Shown in pieces: positions 26,901-39,874 of a stretch of 64,000 nt of DNA (position 1 is the stretch's first letter; each line of letters opens with the position of its first letter). The position numbers and the translations under genes are program-made. Source of the stretch: Apostichopus japonicus (lineage: Eukaryota > Echinodermata > Holothuroidea > Aspidochirotida > Stichopodidae); assembly GCF_037975245.1 (NCBI RefSeq), contig NC_092561.1, forward strand, positions 11,717,001 through 11,781,000. The letters run 5' to 3'. The notes beneath the pieces were generated by a model. It was not told the DNA's origin. It searched no databases and worked only from the letters and a program-made list of their open reading frames with translations.

Positions 26901-29900
26901 TCGAATGCGCGGACCCGATCGCTCGAATGTGCGGCATCGATCAATCGAATGTTCCATACCGATCAATCGAAAGTGCGGTACCGATGAATCGAATGTGCGG
27001 TACCGATCGATCGAATATGCGGTACCGATCAATCGAATGTGCGGCACCGATCAATCGAATGTGCGGTACCGATAAATCGAATGTGCGGTACCGATCAATC
27101 GAATGTTCGGTACCGATCAATCGAATTTTCAGTACCGATCATCCGAATGTGCGGTATCGATCAAGCGAATGTACGGTACCGATCAATCGAATGTGCGGTA
27201 CCGTATCGATCGAATGTGCGGTACCGATCAATCGAACTTGCGGTACAGATCGATCGAATGTGCGTGACCGATCAATCGAATGTGCGGAACCAATCAATCG
27301 AATGTGCGGTACCGATGAATCGAATGTGCGGAACCGGTCGATCGAATGTGCGTTAACGATCAATCGAATGTTCAGTACCAATCGATCGAATGTACAGAAC
27401 CGATCAATCGAATGTTCGGTACCGATGAATCGAATGTTCGGTATCGATCAATCGAATGTGCGGTACAGATCGATAGAATGTGCGGTATCGATCAATCGAA
27501 TGTCCGGAAACAATCAATCGAACGTGCGGTACCGACCAATCGAATGTGCGGTATGAATGAATCGAATGTGCGGTACCAATCAATCGAATGTACGGTACCG
27601 ATCGATCGAATGTGCGGTACAGATCAATAGAATGTGCGGTACCGATCAATCGAATGTGCGGTACCGATCAATCGAATTTTCAGTACCGATCAATCGAATG
27701 TGCGGTATCGATCAATCGAATGTGCGGTTCTGATCGATCGAATGTGACGGACCGATCAATCGAATTTTCGGTACTATTAAACTAATGTGCGGAACCAATC
27801 TATTGAATATGCGGTACCGATCAATCGAATGTGCGTTAAGTATCAATCGAATGTGCGTTACCGATCAATCGAATGTTCGGTACCGATAATTCGAATGTGC
27901 TGTAACGCTTAATCGAATGTGCGGTACCGATCAATCGAAAGTGCGGTACCGATCAATCGAATGTGCGTTAACGTTTAATCGAGTGTGCGTTACCGATCAA
28001 TCGAATGTACGGTATCGATCAATCGAATGTTCGGTACGGATGAATCGAATATGCGGTTTCGATCAATCGAATGTGCGGTACAGATCGATCGAATGTGCGG
28101 TACCGATCAATCGAATGTGCGGAACTGATCAATCGAATGTGCGGAACCGATCGATCAAATGTGCGGTACCGATCAATCGAATGTGCGGTACCGATCGATC
28201 GAATGTGCGTTAACATTTAATAGAGTGTGCGTTAACGATCGATCGAATGTGCGGTATCGATTAATCGAATGTGCGGTACCGATGAATCGAATGTGCGGTA
28301 CCGATCGATCGAATGTGCGGTATCGATCAATCGAATCTTGGGTACCGATCGATCGAATGCGCGGACCCGATCGCTCGAATGTGCGGCATCGATCAATCGA
28401 ATGTTCCATACCGATCAATCGAAAGTGCGGTACCGATGAATCGAATGTGCGGTACCGATCGATCGAATATGCGGTACCGATCAATCGAATGTGCGGCACC
28501 GATCAATCGAATGTGCGGTACCGATAAATCGAATGTGCGGTACCGATCAATCGAATGTTCGGTACCGATCAATCGAATTTTCAGTACCGATCATCCGAAT
28601 GTGCGGTATCGATCAAGCGAATGTACGGTACCGATCAATCGAATGTGCGGTACCGTATCGATCGAATGTGCGGTACCGATCAATCGAACTTGCGGTACAG
28701 ATCGATCGAATGTGCGTGACCGATCAATCGAATGTGCGGAACCAATCAATCGAATGTGCGGTACCGATGAATCGAATGTGCGGAACCGGTCGATCGAATG
28801 TGCGTTAACGATCAATCGAATGTTCAGTACCAATCGATCGAATGTACAGAACCGATCAATCGAATGTTCGGTACCGATGAATCGAATGTTCGGTATCGAT
28901 CAATCGAATGTGCGGTACAGATCGATAGAATGTGCGGTATCGATCAATCGAATGTCCGGAAACAATCAATCGAACGTGCGGTACCGACCAATCGAATGTG
29001 CGGTATGAATGAATCGAATGTGCGGTACCAATCAATCGAATGTACGGTACCGATCGATCGAATGTGCGGTACAGATCAATAGAATGTGCGGTACCGATCA
29101 ATCGAATGTGCGGTACCGATCAATCGAATTTTCAGTACCGATCAATCGAATGTGCGGTATCGATCAATCGAATGTGCGGTTCTGATCGATCGAATGTGAC
29201 GGACCGATCAATCGAATTTTCGGTACTATTAAACTAATGTGCGGAACCAATCTATTGAATATGCGGTACCGATCAATCGAATGTGCGTTAAGTATCAATC
29301 GAATGTGCGTTACCGATCAATCGAATGTTCGGTACCGATAATTCGAATGTGCTGTAACGCTTAATCGAATGTGCGGTACCGATCAATCGAAAGTGCGGTA
29401 CCGATCAATCGAATGTGCGTTAACGTTTAATCGAGTGTGCGTTACCGATCAATCGAATGTACGGTATCGATCAATCGAATGTTCGGTACGGATGAATCGA
29501 ATATGCGGTTTCGATCAATCGAATGTGCGGTACAGATCGATCGAATGTGCGGTACCGATCAATCGAATGTGCGGAACTGATCAATCGAATGTGCGGAACC
29601 GATCGATCAAATGTGCGGTACCGATCAATCGAATGTGCTGTAACGCTTAATCGAATGTGCGTTACCGATCCATCGAATGTGCGAAACAGATCAATCGAAT
29701 GTGCGGTACCGATCAATCGAATGTTCGGTACCGATTGATCGAATGGGCGGTATCGATCGATCGAATGTGCGGTATCGATCAATCGAATGTGCGGAACCGA
29801 TCAATCGAATGTGCGTTACCGATCAATCGAATGTGTGGAACCAATCAATCGAATGTGCGTTACCGATCAATCGAATGTGTGGAACCAATCAATCGAATGT

Positions 29901-30100
29901 GCGGTACCGATCAATCGAATGTTCGGTACCGATCGGTCGAATGTGCGGTACCGATCAATCGAATGTTCGGTACCGATGAAACTAATGTGCGATACCGATC
30001 AATCGAATGTGCGTAACCGATCAATCGAAAGTGCGTTACCGATAAATCGAATGTGCGGTACCGATCAATCGAATGTGCGGTACCGATCGATCGATATTCG
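23722..30100 (+). repeat. 66-monomer HOR, period 1,452 bp, three copies
   Basis: 26,757-28,180 and 28,209-29,632 are adjacent copies at an offset of 1,452 bp. A third copy starts at about 23,722, 3,035 bp before the first of these. The third and last copies also share their downstream sequence: 23,722-25,620 matches 28,209-30,107 at 4,487 bp, into family B. The 51-monomer pair separates the first copy from the other two. Confidence 0.9.
25028..27271 (+). repeat. Two complete tandem copies of a 51-monomer HOR, period 1,122 bp
   Basis: 25,028-26,149 and 26,150-27,271 are consecutive copies. Each has TGTAACGCTTAATCG, GCGAAACAG, GGGCGGTATCG, two GTGTGGAACC units, the 21-bp GATATTCGG unit, CATTTAATAGAGTG, CGGACCCGATCGCTCG and the 23-bp unit. 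The repeat mixes B-type units (first half) with A-type units (second half): a chimeric block was formed first, then duplicated. Confidence 0.92.
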
Positions 30101-33100
30101 GTACCGATCAATCGAATGTGCGTAAACGATCAATCGAATGTGCGTTAGCGATTAATCGAATGTTCGGTACCGATAGATCGAATGTGCGGTATCGATTAAT
30201 CGAATGTTCGGTACCGATAAATCGATGTTCGGTATCGATCAATCGAATGTGCTGTAACGCTTAATCGAATGTGCGGTACCGATCCATCGAATGTGCGAAA
30301 CAGATTAATCGAATGTGCGGTACCGATTGATCGAATGGGCGGTATCGATCGATCGAATGTGCGGTATCGATCAATCGAATGTGCGATACAGATCGATCGA
30401 ATGTGCGGTACCGATCAATCGAATGTGCGGAACCAATCAATCGATTGTGCGTTACCGATCAATCGAATGTTCGGAAACGATCGATCGAAATTGCGGTATC
30501 GATCAATCGAATGTGCTGTAACGCTTAATCGAATGTGCGTTACCGATCCATCGAATGTGCGAAACAGATCAATCGAATGTGCGTTACCGATCAATCGAAT
30601 GTGCGGAACCAATCAATCGAATGTGCGGTACCGATCGATCGAATATGCGGTACCGATCAATCGAATGTGCGGCACCGATCAATCGAATGTGCGGTACCGA
30701 TAAATCGAATGTGCGGTACCGATCAATCGAATGTTCGGTACCGATCAATCGAATTTTCAGTACCGATCATCCGAATGTGCGGTATCGATCAAGCGAATGT
30801 ACGGTACCAATGAATCGAATGTGCGGTACCAATCAATCGAATGTGCGGTACCGATCGATCAAATGTGCGGTACTGATCAATCGAATGTTCGTTACCGATG
30901 AAAAAAATGTGCGATACCGATCGATCGAATGTTCGGTACCGATCGATCAAATGTGCGGTATCGATCAATCGAATGTGCGGTACCGTATCGATCGAATGTG
31001 CGGTACCGATCAATCGAACTTGCGGTACAGATCGATCGAATGTGCGTGACCGATCAATCGAATGTGCGGAACCTATCAATCGAATGTGCGGTACCGATCA
31101 ATCGAATGTGCGGTATGAATGAATCGAATGTGCGTTACCGATCAATCGAATGTTCGGTACCGATCGATCGAATGTGCGGTACCGATCTATCGAATGTGCG
31201 GTACCGATCAATCGAATGTGTGTTAACGATCAATCGAATGTGCGGTATGAATGAATCGAATGTGCGGTACCAATCAATCGAATGTGTGTTAACGATCTAT
31301 CGAATTTACGGTACCGATCAATCGAATGTTCTGTAACGCTTAATCGAATGTGCGGTACCGATCAATCGAATGTGCGGAACCAATCAATCGAATGTGCGCT
31401 ACCGATCAATCGAATGTACGGTACCGATCCAGCGAATGTGCGGAACCGATCAATCGAATAGGCGTTAGCGATTAATCGAATGTTCGGTACCGATAGATCG
31501 AATGTGCGGTATCGATAAATCGATGTTCGGTATCGATCAATCGAATGTGCTGTAACGCTTAATCGAATGTGCGGTACCGATCCATCGAATGTGCGAAACA
31601 GATTAATCGAATGTGCTGTACCGATTGATCGAATGGGCGGTTTCGATCGATCGAATGTGCGGTACCGATCAATCGAATGTGCGGAACCAATCAATCGATT
31701 GTGCGTTACCGATCAATCGAATGTTCGGAAACGATCGATCGAAATTGCGGTATCGATCAATCGAATGTGCTGTAACGCTTAATCGAATGTGCGTTACCGA
31801 TCCATCGAATGTGCGAAACAGATCAATCGAATGTGCGGTACCGATCAATCGAATGTTCGGTACCGATTGATCGAATGGGCGGTATCGATCGATCGAATGT
31901 GCGGTATCGATCAATCGAATGTTCGGAACCGATCGATCGAATGTGCGTTACCGATCAATCGTATGTGCGGAACCAATCAATCGAATGTGCGGTACCGATC
32001 AATCGAATGTTCGGTACCGATCGGTCGAATGTGCGGTACCGATCAATCGAATGTTCGGTACCGATGAAACTAATGTGCGATACCGATCAATCGAATGTGC
32101 GTAACCGATCAATCGAAAGTGCGTTACCGATGAATCGAATGTTCGGTACCGATCAATCGATTGTGTGGTAACGATCAATCGAATGTGCGGTATCGATCAA
32201 TCGAATGTGCGGTACCGATCGATCGATATTCGGTACCGATCAATCGAATGTGCGTAAACGATCAATCGAATGTGCGTTACCGATCAATCGAATGTTCGGT
32301 AACGATCAATCGAATGTTCTGTAACGCTTAATCGAATGTGCGGTACTGATCAATCGAATGTGCAGTACCGATCAATCGTATGTGCGGTACCGATCAATCG
32401 AATGTGCGGTATGAATGAATCGAATGTGCGGTACCAATCAATCGAATGTGCGGAACCGATCTATCGAATGTGCGGTACAGATCGATCGAATGTGCGGTAC
32501 CGATCAATCGAATGTGCGAAACCAATCAATCGAATGTGCGCTACCGATCAATCAAATGTGCGGTATGAATGAATCGAATGTGCGGTACCTATCAATCAAA
32601 TGTGCGGAACCGATCTATCGAATGTGCAATACTGATCAATCGAATGTGTGTTAACGATCAATCGAATGTGCGGTACCGATCAATCGAATGTGCGGTTCCG
32701 ATCCAGCGAATGTGCGGAACCGATCAATCGAATAGGCGTCAGCGATTAATCGAATGTTCGGTACCGATAGATCGAACGTGCGGTATCGATTAATCGAATG
32801 TTCGGTACCGATAAATCGATGTTCGGTATCGATCAATCGAATGTGCGGTACCGATTAATCGAAGGTGCGGTACCGATCATTCGAATGTGCCTTACCGATC
32901 AATCGAATATGCGTTACCGATCATTCGAATGTGCGGAACCGATCAATCGAATGTGCGTTACCGATCAATCGAATGTTCGGTAACGATCGATCGAATGTGC
33001 GGTATCGATCAATCGAATGTGCTGTAACGCTTAATCGAATGTGCGGTACCGATCCATCGAATGTGCGAAACAGATTAATCGAATGTGCGGTACCGATTGA

Positions 33101-35539
33101 TCGAATGGGCGGTATCGATCGATCGAATGTGCGGTATCGATCGATTGAATGTGCGGTACCGATCAATCGAATGTGCGATACAGATCGATCGGATGTGCGG
33201 TACCGATCAATTGAATATGCGGAACCAATCAATCGATTGTGCGTTACCGATCAATCGAATGTTCGGAAATGATCGATCGAATGTGCGGTATCGATCAATC
33301 GAATGTGCTGTAACGCTTAATCGAATGTGCGGTACCGATCCATCGAATGTGCGAAACAGATCAATCGAATGTGCGGTACCGATCAATCGAATGTTCGGAA
33401 CCGATTGATCGAATGGGCGGTATCGATCGAACGAATGTGCGGTATCGATCAGTCGAATGTGCGGAACCGATCGATCGAATGTTCGGTACCGATCATTCGA
33501 ATGTTGGGTTCCGATCAATCGAATGTGCGGTACCGATCGATCGAATGTGCGGTACCGATCAATCGAACTTGCGGTACAGATCGATCGAATGTGCTTTACC
33601 GATCAATCGAATGTGCGGAACCAATTAATCGAATGTGCGGTACCCATCAATCGAATGTGCGGTATGAATGAATCGAATGTGCGTTACCGATCAATCGAAT
33701 GTTCGGTACCGATGAATCGAATGTGCGGTATCGATCAATCGAATGTGCGGTATGAATGAATCGAATGTGCGGTACCGATCAATCGAATGTACGGTACCGA
33801 TCTATCGAATGTGCGGTACCGATCAATCGAATGTGTGTTAACGATCAATCGAATGTGCGGTATGAATGAATCGAATGTGCGGTACCAATCAATCGAATGT
33901 GTGTTAACGATCAATCGAATCTGCTGTACCGATCAATCGAACGTGCGGTACCGATCAATCGAATGTGCGGTACCGATCAATCGAATGTGCCGAACCGATA
34001 TATCGAACGTGCGGTACCGATCAATCGAATGTGCGGTACCGATCAATCGAATGTGCCGAACCGATATATCGAATGTGCGTTACCGATCAATCGAATGTTC
34101 GGTAACTATCGATGGAATGTGTATTAACGATCAATAGAATGTGCGGTATGAATGAATCGAATGTGCGGTACCAAGCAATCGAATGTGATGTAACGCTCAG
34201 TCGAATGTGCGGTACCGATCAATCGAATGTGCCGTACCGATCAATCGAATATGTAGTACCGATCAATCGAATGTGCCGTACCGATCAATCGAATATGCGG
34301 AACCGATCAATCGAATGTGCGTTACCGATCAATCGAATGTTCGGTAACGATCTATCGAATGTGCGGTATCGATTAATCGAATGTTCGGTACCGATCGATC
34401 GAATGTTCGGTATCGATCGATCGAATGTTCGGTACCGATGAATCTAATGTGCGGTACCGATGATTCGATTGTCCGGTACCGATCAATCAAATGTGTGGTA
34501 TCGATCGATCGAATGTTCTGTACCGTTCAATCGAATGTGCGGTACAGATCGATCGAATGTGCGTTACCGATCAATCGAATGTGCGGTACCGATCTATCGA
34601 ATGTGCGGTATTGATCAATAGAATGTGCGGTATGAATGAATCGAATGTGCGGTACCGATCAATCGAATGTGCGGTACCGATCTATCGAATGTGCGGTACC
34701 GATCAATCGAATGTGTGTTAACGATCAATCGAATGTGCGGTATGAATGAATCGAATGTGCGGTACCAATCAATCGAATGTGCGGAACCGATGTATCGAAT
34801 GTGCGGTACCGATCGATCGAACGTGCGGTACCGATCAATCGAATGTGCGGTACCGATCCATCGAATGTGCGGAACCGATATATCGAATGTGCGTTACCGA
34901 TCAATCGAATGTTCGGTACCGATCGATGGAATGTTCGGTACCGATGAATCTAATGTGCGGTACCGATCAATCGATTTTGCGGTACCGATCAATCGAATTT
35001 GCGGTACCGACCAATCGAATGTGCGGTAACGATCGATCGAATCTGCGGTATCGATCAATCGAATGTTCAGTACCGATCGATCGAATGTTCGGTACCGATC
35101 AATCGAATATGCGTTAACAATCAATCGAATGTGCGTTACCGATCAATCGAATGTTCGGTACCGATCAATCGAATGTGCTGTAACGCTTAGTCGAATGTGC
35201 GGTACCGATCAATCGAATATGCGGAACCGATCAATCGAATGTGCGTTACCGATCGATCGAATGTTCGGTATCGATCAATCGAATGTGTGTTAACGATCAA
35301 TCGAATCTGCTGTAGCGATCAATCGAACGTGCGGTACCGATCAATCGAATGTTCGGTACCGATCTATCAAATGTGCGGTATCGATCAATCGAATGTTCGG
35401 AACAGATCGATCGAATGTTCGGTACCGTTCAATCGAATGTTCGGTACCGATCGATCGAATGTTCGGTATCGATCGATCGAATGTTCGGTACCGATGAATC
35501 TAATGTGCGGTACCGATGATTCGATTGTCCGGTACCGAT

Positions 35540-37830
35540 CAATCGAATGTGCGGTACCGATCAATCGAATGTGCGGTAACGATCGATCGAATCTGCTTTA
35601 TCGATCAATCGAATGTTCTGAATCGATCAATCGAATGTGCTGTAACGCTTATTCGAATGTGCGGAACCGATCAATCGAATATGTAGTACCGATCAATCGA
35701 ATGTGCGGTACCGATCAATCGAATGTGCGGAACCGAACAATCGAATGTGCGTTACCGATCAATCGAATGTACGGTACCGATCAATCGAATGTGCTGTACC
35801 AATCAATCGAATGAACGTTACCGATCAATCGAATGTGCGGTACCGATCAATCGAATGTGCGGTACCGATCAATCGAATGTGCGGTACCGATCAATCGAAT
35901 GTTCGGTACCGATCGATCGAATGTGCGGTACCGATGAATCGAATGTTCGGTACCGATGAAACTAATGTGGGATACCGATCAATCGAATGTGCGTAACCGA
36001 TCAATCGAAAGTGCGTTACCGATCAATCGAATGTTCGGTACCGATCAATCGATTGTGCTGTAACGATCAATCGAATGTGCGGTACCGATTAATCGAATGT
36101 GCGGTACCGATCGATCGAATTTCGGTACCGATCAATCAATCGGAGTAAACGATCAATCGAATGTGCGTTACCGATCAATCAAATGTGTGGTATCGATCAA
36201 TCGAATGTTCGGAACAGATCGATCGAATGTTCGGTACCGTTCAATCGAATGTACGGTATCGATCGATCGAATGTTCGGTATCGATCGATCGAATGTTCTG
36301 TACCGTTCAATCGAATGTGCGGTACAGATCGATCGAATGTGCGTTACCGATCAATCGAATGTGCGGTACCGATCTATCGAATGTGCGGTATTGATCAATA
36401 GAATGTGCGGTATGAATGAATCGAATGTGCGGTACCGATCAATCGAATGTGCGGTACCGATCTATCGAATGTGTGTTAACGATCAATCGAATGTGCGGTA
36501 TGAATGAATCGAATGTGCGGTACCGATCAATCGAATGTGCGGTACCGATCTATCGAATGTGCGGTACCGATCAATCGAATGTGTGGTACCGATCAATCGA
36601 ATGTGTGTTAACGATCTATCGAATGTGCGGTGTTGATCAATAGAATGTGCGGTATGAATGAATCGAATGTGCGGTACCGATCAATCGAATGTGCGGTACC
36701 GATCTATCGAATGTGCGGTACCGATCAATCGAATGTGTGTTAACGATCAATCGAATGTGCGGTATGAATGAATCGAATGTGCGGTACCAATCAATCGAAT
36801 GTGCGGAACCGATGTATCGAATGTGCGGTACCGATCGATCGAACGTGCGGTACCGATCAATCGAATGTGCGGTACCGATCCATCGAATGTGCGGAACCGA
36901 TATATCGAATGTGCGTTACCGATCAATCGAATGTTCGGTACCGATCGATGGAATGTTCGGTACCGATGAATCTAATGTGCGGTACCGATCAATCGATTTT
37001 GCGGTACCGATCAATCGAATGTGCGTTACCGATCAATCGAATGTGCGGTACCGATGAATCGATTGTGCGTTAACGATCAATCGAATGTGCGTTACCGATC
37101 AATCGAATGTTCTGTACCGTTCAATCGAATGTGCGGTACAGATCGATCGAATGTGCGTTACCGATCAATCGAATGTGCGGTACCGATCTATCGAATGTGC
37201 GGTATTGATCAATAGAATGTGCGGTATGAATGAATCGAATGTGCGGTACCGATCAATCGAATGTGCGGTACCGATCTATCGAATGTGTGTTAACGATCAA
37301 TCGAATGTGCGGTATGAATGAATCGAATGTGCGGTACCGATCAATCGAATGTGCGGTACCGATCTATCGAATGTGCGGTACCGATCAATCGAATGTGTGG
37401 TACCGATCAATCGAATGTGTGTTAACGATCTATCGAATGTGCGGTGTTGATCAATAGAATGTGCGGTATGAATGAATCGAATGTGCGGTACCGATCAATC
37501 GAATGTGCGGTACCGATCTATCGAATGTGCGGTACCGATCAATCGAATGTGTGTTAACGATCAATCGAATGTGCGGTATGAATGAATCGAATGTGCGGTA
37601 CCAATCAATCGAATGTGCGGAACCGATGTATCGAATGTGCGGTACCGATCGATCGAACGTGCGGTACCGATCAATCGAATGTGCGGTACCGATCCATCGA
37701 ATGTGCGGAACCGATATATCGAATGTGCGTTACCGATCAATCGAATGTTCGGTACCGATCGATGGAATGTTCGGTACCGATGAATCTAATGTGCGGTACC
37801 GATCAATCGATTTTGCGGTACCGATCAATC
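35540..37830 (+). repeat. 2.29 kb of family-B units present only in copy 2
   Basis: The offset between domains II and IV jumps from 21,512 to 23,798 bp across this block. It is itself built of known B units and ends with the same TTTTGCGGTACC and GTACCGACC units that precede the rejoining point. It includes the 37-monomer tandem duplication below and the odd unit AATCAATCGGAGTAAACG at about 36,131. An in-register unequal exchange is the simplest origin. Confidence 0.8.
35821..35902 (+). repeat. Run of consensus monomers (reference example)
   Basis: Almost four successive units match the consensus exactly, until a G-to-T change at position 8 of the unit at 35,903. Such pure runs are rare; nearly every other stretch alternates diagnostic variants. 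The consensus contains KpnI (GGTACC), RsaI (GTAC), MboI (GATC) and TaqI (TCGA) sites once per unit, so these enzymes should give ladders. Confidence 0.95.
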
Positions 37831-37834
37831 GAAT
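36288..37834 (+). repeat. Tandem HOR of 37 monomers, period 814 bp
   Basis: 36,288-37,020 recurs at 37,102-37,834. Shared landmarks are TTCTGTACCGTTC (36,296; 37,110), GTATTGATCAATAG, several GTATGAATGAATCG units, GGTGTTGATC, GATGTATCG and GATCGATGGAATG. The copies part one monomer after TTTTGCGGTACC (GTGCG against TTGCG). Confidence 0.92.
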
Positions 37835-39874
37835 TTGCGGTACCGACCAATCGAATGTGCGGTAACGATCGATCGAATCTGCGGTATCGATCAATCGAAT
37901 GTTCAGTACCGATCGATCGAATGTTCGGTACCGATCAATCGAATATGCGTTAACGATCAATCGAATGTGCGTTACCGATCAATCGAATGTTCGGTACCGA
38001 TCAATCGAATGTGCTGTAACGCTTAGTCGAATGTGCGGTACCGATCAATCGAATATGCGGAACCGATCAATCGAATGTGCGTTACCGATCGATCGAATGT
38101 TCGGTATCGATCAATCGAATGTGTGTTAACGATCAATCGAATCTGCTGTACCGATCAATCGAACGTGCGGTACCGATCAATCGAATGTTCGGTACCGATC
38201 TATCAAATGTGCGGTATCGATCAATCGAATGTTCGGAACAGATCGATCGAATGTTCGGTACCGTTCAATCGAATGTGCGGTACAGATCGATCGAATGTGC
38301 GGTACCGATCTATCGAATGTGCGGTATTGATCAATAGAATGTGCGGTATGAATGAATCGAATGTGCGGTACCGATCAATCGAATGTGCGGTACCGATCTA
38401 TCGAATGTGCGGTACCGATCAATCGAATGTGTGTTAACGATCAATCGAATGTGCGGTATGAATGAATCGAATGTGCGGTACCAATCAATCGAATGTGCGG
38501 AACCGATGTATCGAATGTGCGGTACCGATCGATCGAACGTGCGGTACCGATCAATCGAATGTGCGGTACCGATCGATCGAATGTGCGGAACCGATATATC
38601 GAATGTGCGTTACCGATCAATCGAATGTTCGGTACCGATCGATCGAATGTTCGGTATTTATCAATCGAATGTGCGGTACCGATGAATCGAATGTGCGGTA
38701 CCGATGAATCGAGTGTGCGGTACCAATCAATCGAATTTGCGTTAACGATCAATCGAATGTGCGTTACCGATCAATCGAATGTGCGGTACCGATCAATCGT
38801 TTGTGCGGTACCGATCGATCAAATGTGCGGTACCGATCCATCGAATGTGCGGTACCGATCAATCGAATGTGCGGTACCGATCAATCGAATGTGCGGTACG
38901 GATCAATCGAATAAACGGTACCGATCAATCGAATGTGCGTTACCGATCAGTCGAATGTGCGGTACCGATCAATCGAATGTGCGTTACCGATCAGTCGAAT
39001 GTGCGGAACCGATCAATCGAATGTTCGTTACCGATGAATCGATTGTTCGGTAACGATCGATCGAATCTGCGGTATCGATCAATCGAATGTTCAGTACCGA
39101 TCGATCGAATGTTCGGTACCGATCAATCGAATGTTCGGTACCGATCAATCGAATGTGCTGTAACGCTTAATCGAATGTGCGGTACCGATCAATCGAATGT
39201 GCGGTACCGATCCATCGAATGTGCGGAACCGATCAATCGAATGTGCGTTACCGATAAATCGAATGTTCGGTAACGATCGATCGAATGTGCGGTATCGATT
39301 AATCGAATGTTCAGTATCGATCGATCGAATGTTCGGTATCGATCAATCGAATGTGTGTTATCGATCAATCGATTCTGCTGTACCGATCAATCGAACGAGC
39401 GGTACCGATCAATCGAATGTGCGGTACCGATCCATCGAATGTGCGGAACCGATATATCGAATGTGCGTTACCGATCGATCGAATGTTCGGTATTTACCAA
39501 TGGAATGTGCGGTACAGATGAATCGAATGTGCGGTACCGATGAATCGAATGTGCGGTACCAATCAATCGTTTGTGTGGTAACGATCAATCGAATGTGCGG
39601 TATCGATCAATCGAATATGCGGTACCGATCGATCGAATTTCGGTACCGATCAATCGAATGTGCGGAACCAATCAATCGAATGTGCGTAAACGATCAATCG
39701 AATGTGCGTTACAGATCAATCGAATGTGCGGTACCGATCAATCGAATATGCGGTACAGATCGATCGAATGTGCGGTACCGATCAATCGAATGTGCGGAAC
39801 CAATCAATCGAATGTGCGCTACCGATCAATCGAATGTGCGGTATGAATGAATCGAATGTGCGGTACCAATCAAT

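Larger units (their letters stand above)
20761..29632 (+). repeat. Domain III: family-A HORs, well ordered
   Basis: All family-A landmarks return here, now in clean tandem order. Long copies have periods of 1,892 bp (86 monomers), 1,122 bp (51) and 1,452 bp (66). The single 23-bp and 21-bp units in each copy cancel, which is why the periods are exact multiples of 22. Compared with domain I the copies are longer and less broken, which suggests more recent amplification. Confidence 0.88.
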
